DNA of 64,000 nt from Prevotella sp. HUN102 (GTDB taxonomy: Bacteria > Bacteroidota > Bacteroidia > Bacteroidales > Bacteroidaceae): NCBI RefSeq assembly GCF_000688375.1, contig NZ_JIAF01000004.1, positions 558,001-622,000 on the forward strand, read 5' to 3'. Position numbers and translations under genes: made by a program. Shown in pieces: positions 61,723 through 64,000 of the stretch; position 1 is the first letter of the stretch; every line of letters starts with the position of its first letter. Under the pieces are notes generated by a model. It was not told the DNA's origin, searched no databases, and worked only from the letters and a program-made list of their open reading frames with translations.

Positions 61723-62853
61723 ATGCGCATTAGAATGAACACCGCCGACACACAATCGCAGGTAATCCAGTTTTTAAGATTGCCTTTGGTTGTATTGGTG
61801 CTTTTCATCCATTCCAACTTCAACGGAGTGAGCGAATCGTGGAGCGCACTTTGGGCAGTAAACGAAACGTCGGTAGGGCCTGCTATGCCTACAATGGGGA
61901 TGGTAATAGACTTCATATCGGGTTCGTTAGGACTGCTGGCGAATCCTTTTTTCTTCTTTATCAGTGGCGTTCTGTTCTTCCGTGAAAACACATTCTCAAG
62001 GGAATTGTATGTGCAGAAACTGACGAACAGAATTTTTTCGCTGCTCATTCCCTATATTCTTTGGAATCTGATATATCTCTTTATGCTCTCCATTGCCGAA
62101 GGAATGAAACCCGGTTGGACGGCAATAGTGGATAAGCCGATAGAGGATTTCGGCTTCACGGATTGGTTGCTGGCGTTTTGGGACACGAGCCGGATAGGAA
62201 ATCAGGGAGGACAGACGGCACCGATTGCCGTGCAGTTCTGGTTTATCCGCGACCTGATAGTGCTTTCCATCCTTTCGCCTGTCATTTACAGAGTGATTAA
62301 TTGGCTGTCGACTGTCCGTAAGGAAGCTGTGCTTGTGCTTTTTATGGCGTTGCTCTACGCCACACGATGGTTCGACGGCGTTCCCGGCATCAGTGCGCAA
62401 GGCTTGCTCTTCTTCTCGTTCGGTGCCTATTTCGGCGTTACTCGGCAGAAGTTTACCGATGTTATGCGCCCATTGAAGTGGGGAGGACTCTTCTTTGCCG
62501 TCTTTTTCTTTCAGATGGAAAGCCCTAATCTGATGTATGCAGGGCTTATTGTGTTCGTGGTATCTGTGGTAACGCGCTTTATTGAGGAACGGCAGCGCAG
62601 AAATGCCGCAACGATGATAATCCCTCCGTTCCTTTCCGATGCGGGTTTCTTCGTCTTTGCCTATCACACTCTTCCGTTAGGCGTTATCCTTTATCTCTTC
62701 AAGGCAGACATAATCAATCCTGTCAATAGCCTTATGGGCTTCGTTTATTTCCTTCTCACTCCGATGCTGCTCCTCCTTCTCGGTGCAGGCATATTCCATC
62801 TGCTGAACAGAATGTTCCCAAAGGTAATGAGTATATTGACTGGGGGACGATGA
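61723..62853 (+). CDS. Acyltransferase-3 family membrane protein
   Basis: This polytopic inner-membrane protein of 376 residues has about ten hydrophobic segments. It starts with LRLPLVVLVLFIHSNF, the family's first helix with a conserved His, and contains FWFIRDLIVLSILSPVIYR. Such enzymes add acetyl or other acyl groups to surface glycans or secreted molecules. The ATG at 61723 is preferred; a TTG at 61678 would add a polar stretch before the first helix. It is followed by an octamer array. Confidence 0.85.
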   Translation: MRIRMNTADTQSQVIQFLRLPLVVLVLFIHSNFNGVSESWSALWAVNETSVGPAMPTMGMVIDFISGSLGLLANPFFFFISGVLFFRENTFSRELYVQKLTNRIFSLLIPYILWNLIYLFMLSIAEGMKPGWTAIVDKPIEDFGFTDWLLAFWDTSRIGNQGGQTAPIAVQFWFIRDLIVLSILSPVIYRVINWLSTVRKEAVLVLFMALLYATRWFDGVPGISAQGLLFFSFGAYFGVTRQKFTDVMRPLKWGGLFFAVFFFQMESPNLMYAGLIVFVVSVVTRFIEERQRRNAATMIIPPFLSDAGFFVFAYHTLPLGVILYLFKADIINPVNSLMGFVYFLLTPMLLLLLGAGIFHLLNRMFPKVMSILTGGR

Positions 62854-62871
62854 AAGATAATGGGAAAGTTT

Positions 62872-62935
62872 ACAAGTGAACGAGTTTGCAAGTGAACGAG
62901 GAGAAAAGTTAATAAGGGAACAAGTTGATAAGTAT
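62872..62935 (+). repeat. Octamer array, left arm, after the acyltransferase gene
   Basis: Eight consecutive 8-nt units with (A/G)nRAG cores (ACAAGTGA, ACGAGTTT, GCAAGTGA, ACGAGGAG and four more) begin 18 bp after the stop codon. It is the mirror of the array at 63003-63090. Confidence 0.8.
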
Positions 62936-63002
62936 TCTTTCTTCATTACGAAACGGTTTAGGGCTTGCCTTTCCATTATCATCTTGAATATACAAAGGTA
63001 GC

Positions 63003-63090
63003 TCACTTGTAAACTCGTCTTCTTGTGAACTTGTTCACTTATCCCTTTGTCTCCTTATCAACTCGTTCCCTTGTCTCCTTGTCCCTTGTT
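63003..63090 (-). repeat. Octamer array, right arm, after the DUF3332 gene
   Basis: About ten 8-nt units of plus-strand type nnnCTTGT (TCACTTGT, AAACTCGT, CTTCTTGT, GAACTTGT and so on) directly abut the stop of the DUF3332 gene. Read in the sense of that gene they are ACRAGnnn. The left and right arrays together can fold into a long imperfect hairpin around 62936-63002. Confidence 0.82.
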
Positions 63091-63096
63091 TACTTT

Positions 63097-63648
63097 TTAT
63101 CTGCTTGCCATATAATACGTGCCTTCCTGAACCTGACGGAGCTGATAAACGCCTACTGCATCAGGCGTAACATCTACGGTAAGACCGCTGTTGAGGAATG
63201 CCTTCACGCTGCCGTCGCCGTTGAAGTGAATCAGCTTCGTTTCCTTTCCGTCGGCACTCATATACCAGTTGTTCTCTTCCTTGTTGTAAGTGAAGTAGAA
63301 TACGTCGCCGGACGGCTTTGTAATCTCGTAGCCGTTTTCAAGATACTTCACGGCATAGTTCAGACCGTCGTCGCCCTTCACGTTCTTGGTCTTGCCTATG
63401 TTCTTTGCCATCGGGTTGTCGCCCGTCCAGAACTCGATGGAGTTGAGCACCAGGATGTCTGCCAATCCTGCAAAGGCGTATGCCGGAGAAATCACGATGA
63501 AGATTAATTCGTTGAGAAATTTAGAGTCAGTCGCATCCTTGTTCCAATCAGCCAGTTTGTTGAACATTGCAAAAGAACCCACGCAAGAGCTCATCAGCAC
63601 CGTACCGGCTACAAGACAGATTGCTGTCTGAATTTTCTTTCTTTTCAT
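63097..63648 (-). CDS. DUF3332 lipoprotein
   Basis: This 183-residue lipoprotein has its lipobox Cys at 22 (MSSCVGSF) followed by FNKLADWNK, FLNELIFI and LADILVLNSIEFWTGDNP, the hallmarks of DUF3332, a Bacteroidetes family of unknown function. Two hydrophobic stretches follow the lipid site, and a beta-rich C-terminal half (NGYEITKPSGDVFYFTYN) forms the rest. It stands alone on the minus strand. Confidence 0.84.
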   Translation of the reverse strand: MKRKKIQTAICLVAGTVLMSSCVGSFAMFNKLADWNKDATDSKFLNELIFIVISPAYAFAGLADILVLNSIEFWTGDNPMAKNIGKTKNVKGDDGLNYAVKYLENGYEITKPSGDVFYFTYNKEENNWYMSADGKETKLIHFNGDGSVKAFLNSGLTVDVTPDAVGVYQLRQVQEGTYYMASR

Positions 63649-63874
63649 AATTAAATAAGTTTTATAGTTAATATCAAAACGTTGTAAATATACTCATTAT
63701 TTTCTTATCTGCTGTCTTTGTCGGCAGATTTATCTGCGGATTGCGGCTTTTATTATTCAGATAACGCCGTTGTCGGTCAGAAATTATATTCCGTGGCGAT
63801 AAAGATTGTATCTTGCTCGGACAAATCTGCTTCTTCTCCCGTTCCCTTGTTATCTTGTAAACTGTCGTAGGAAA
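63649..63874. other. Upstream region of the DUF3332 gene
   Basis: About 225 bp without a gene. A short run of octamer-like units (TCTCCCGT, TCCCTTGT, TATCTTGT, AAACTGTC) lies at about 63835-63866. No clear promoter is found. Confidence 0.4.
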
Positions 63875-64000
63875 ATTACCAACGGCTGGTAATCCGATTA
63901 CCACGGCTTGGTAATCCGATTACCACGGCTTGGTAAAACGATTACCATCGGTTGGTAAACAAATTACCATCGGTTGGTAAATGAATTACCATCGGTTGGT
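63875..64000. repeat. 22-nt tandem array at the window edge (continues beyond)
   Basis: Units of exactly 22 nt start at 63875, 63897, 63919, 63941, 63963 and 63985 (the last cut by the window end). Each contains the dyad TTACCA-N5-TGGTAA, and GGTAAT-CCG-ATTACC forms a second dyad across the first two unit borders. The last three units are almost identical, so the array may be recent. No sequence is shared with the other 22-nt arrays. Confidence 0.9.

Noticed and set aside
1..64000. tRNA or rRNA genes
   Set aside because: I looked through the intergenic regions for tRNA-like stems and T-loop sequence and found none. A covariance search would be decisive.

Overview
The window looks like chromosomal DNA of a Bacteroidales bacterium, most likely Prevotella in the broad sense. 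I do not assign a species. The reasons are: promoters of the Bacteroidetes type (TTG, about 20 bp, TAnnTTTG) before many genes; the order DUF6089-type barrel, uppS, bamA; a large IspG with an internal insert; the acpP-fabF-rnc cluster; TonB-dependent receptors with an N-terminal carboxypeptidase-like domain; 2-oxoacid:ferredoxin oxidoreductase and A-type flavoprotein genes that suit an anaerobe; and a secreted leucine-rich-repeat protein with a Prevotella-like C-terminal tail.

Layout. Bases 1-4.7 kb hold an envelope operon on the minus strand (lipoprotein, barrel, uppS, bamA cut by the window edge). Bases 5-10 kb hold a DUF1877 protein, a two-gene ABC pair, pckA and upp. Bases 10.4-19.1 kb hold a five-gene minus-strand operon: TonB receptor, small lipoprotein, barrel protein, DUF4876-like lipoprotein and a two-domain M16 protease. 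It resembles an uptake-and-proteolysis system. Bases 19.4-28.8 kb hold an LRR protein, a secreted protein, rnr, a sugar epimerase/dehydratase, a PAP2 enzyme and a histidine acid phosphatase. Bases 29.5-39.8 kb run on the plus strand: an unknown gene, rpoN, a membrane protein, purE, ispG, dps and korAB. Bases 40.5-50.3 kb hold three tandem FKBP isomerases, a sirtuin, a glutathione peroxidase, rnc-fabF-acpP, and a DUF4254/glycosyltransferase pair. A cluster of DnaA boxes at 51.38-51.72 kb is a candidate chromosomal origin. Bases 51.8-63.6 kb hold a DUF3108 protein, a second TonB receptor, ybjQ, a nicotinamidase, C1 and M16 peptidases, a PfkB kinase, a flavodiiron protein, an acyltransferase and a DUF3332 lipoprotein.

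The most unusual content lies between genes. Eight intergenic regions carry one roughly 400-bp element. Its core is a row of GCGAAGA/TCTTCGC motifs spaced exactly 22 nt apart, with a conserved order of motif orientation and, in most copies, a last motif 53-54 nt beyond the row. Three further arrays have unrelated sequences but the same 22-nt step (after purE, after the second TonB receptor, and at the right window edge). A 21-nt, in-frame version lies inside the epimerase gene. A different repeat class, octamers of sense consensus ACRAGnnn, follows several stop codons. Together these suggest one or more repeat-generating or DNA/RNA-binding systems that the genes do not explain.
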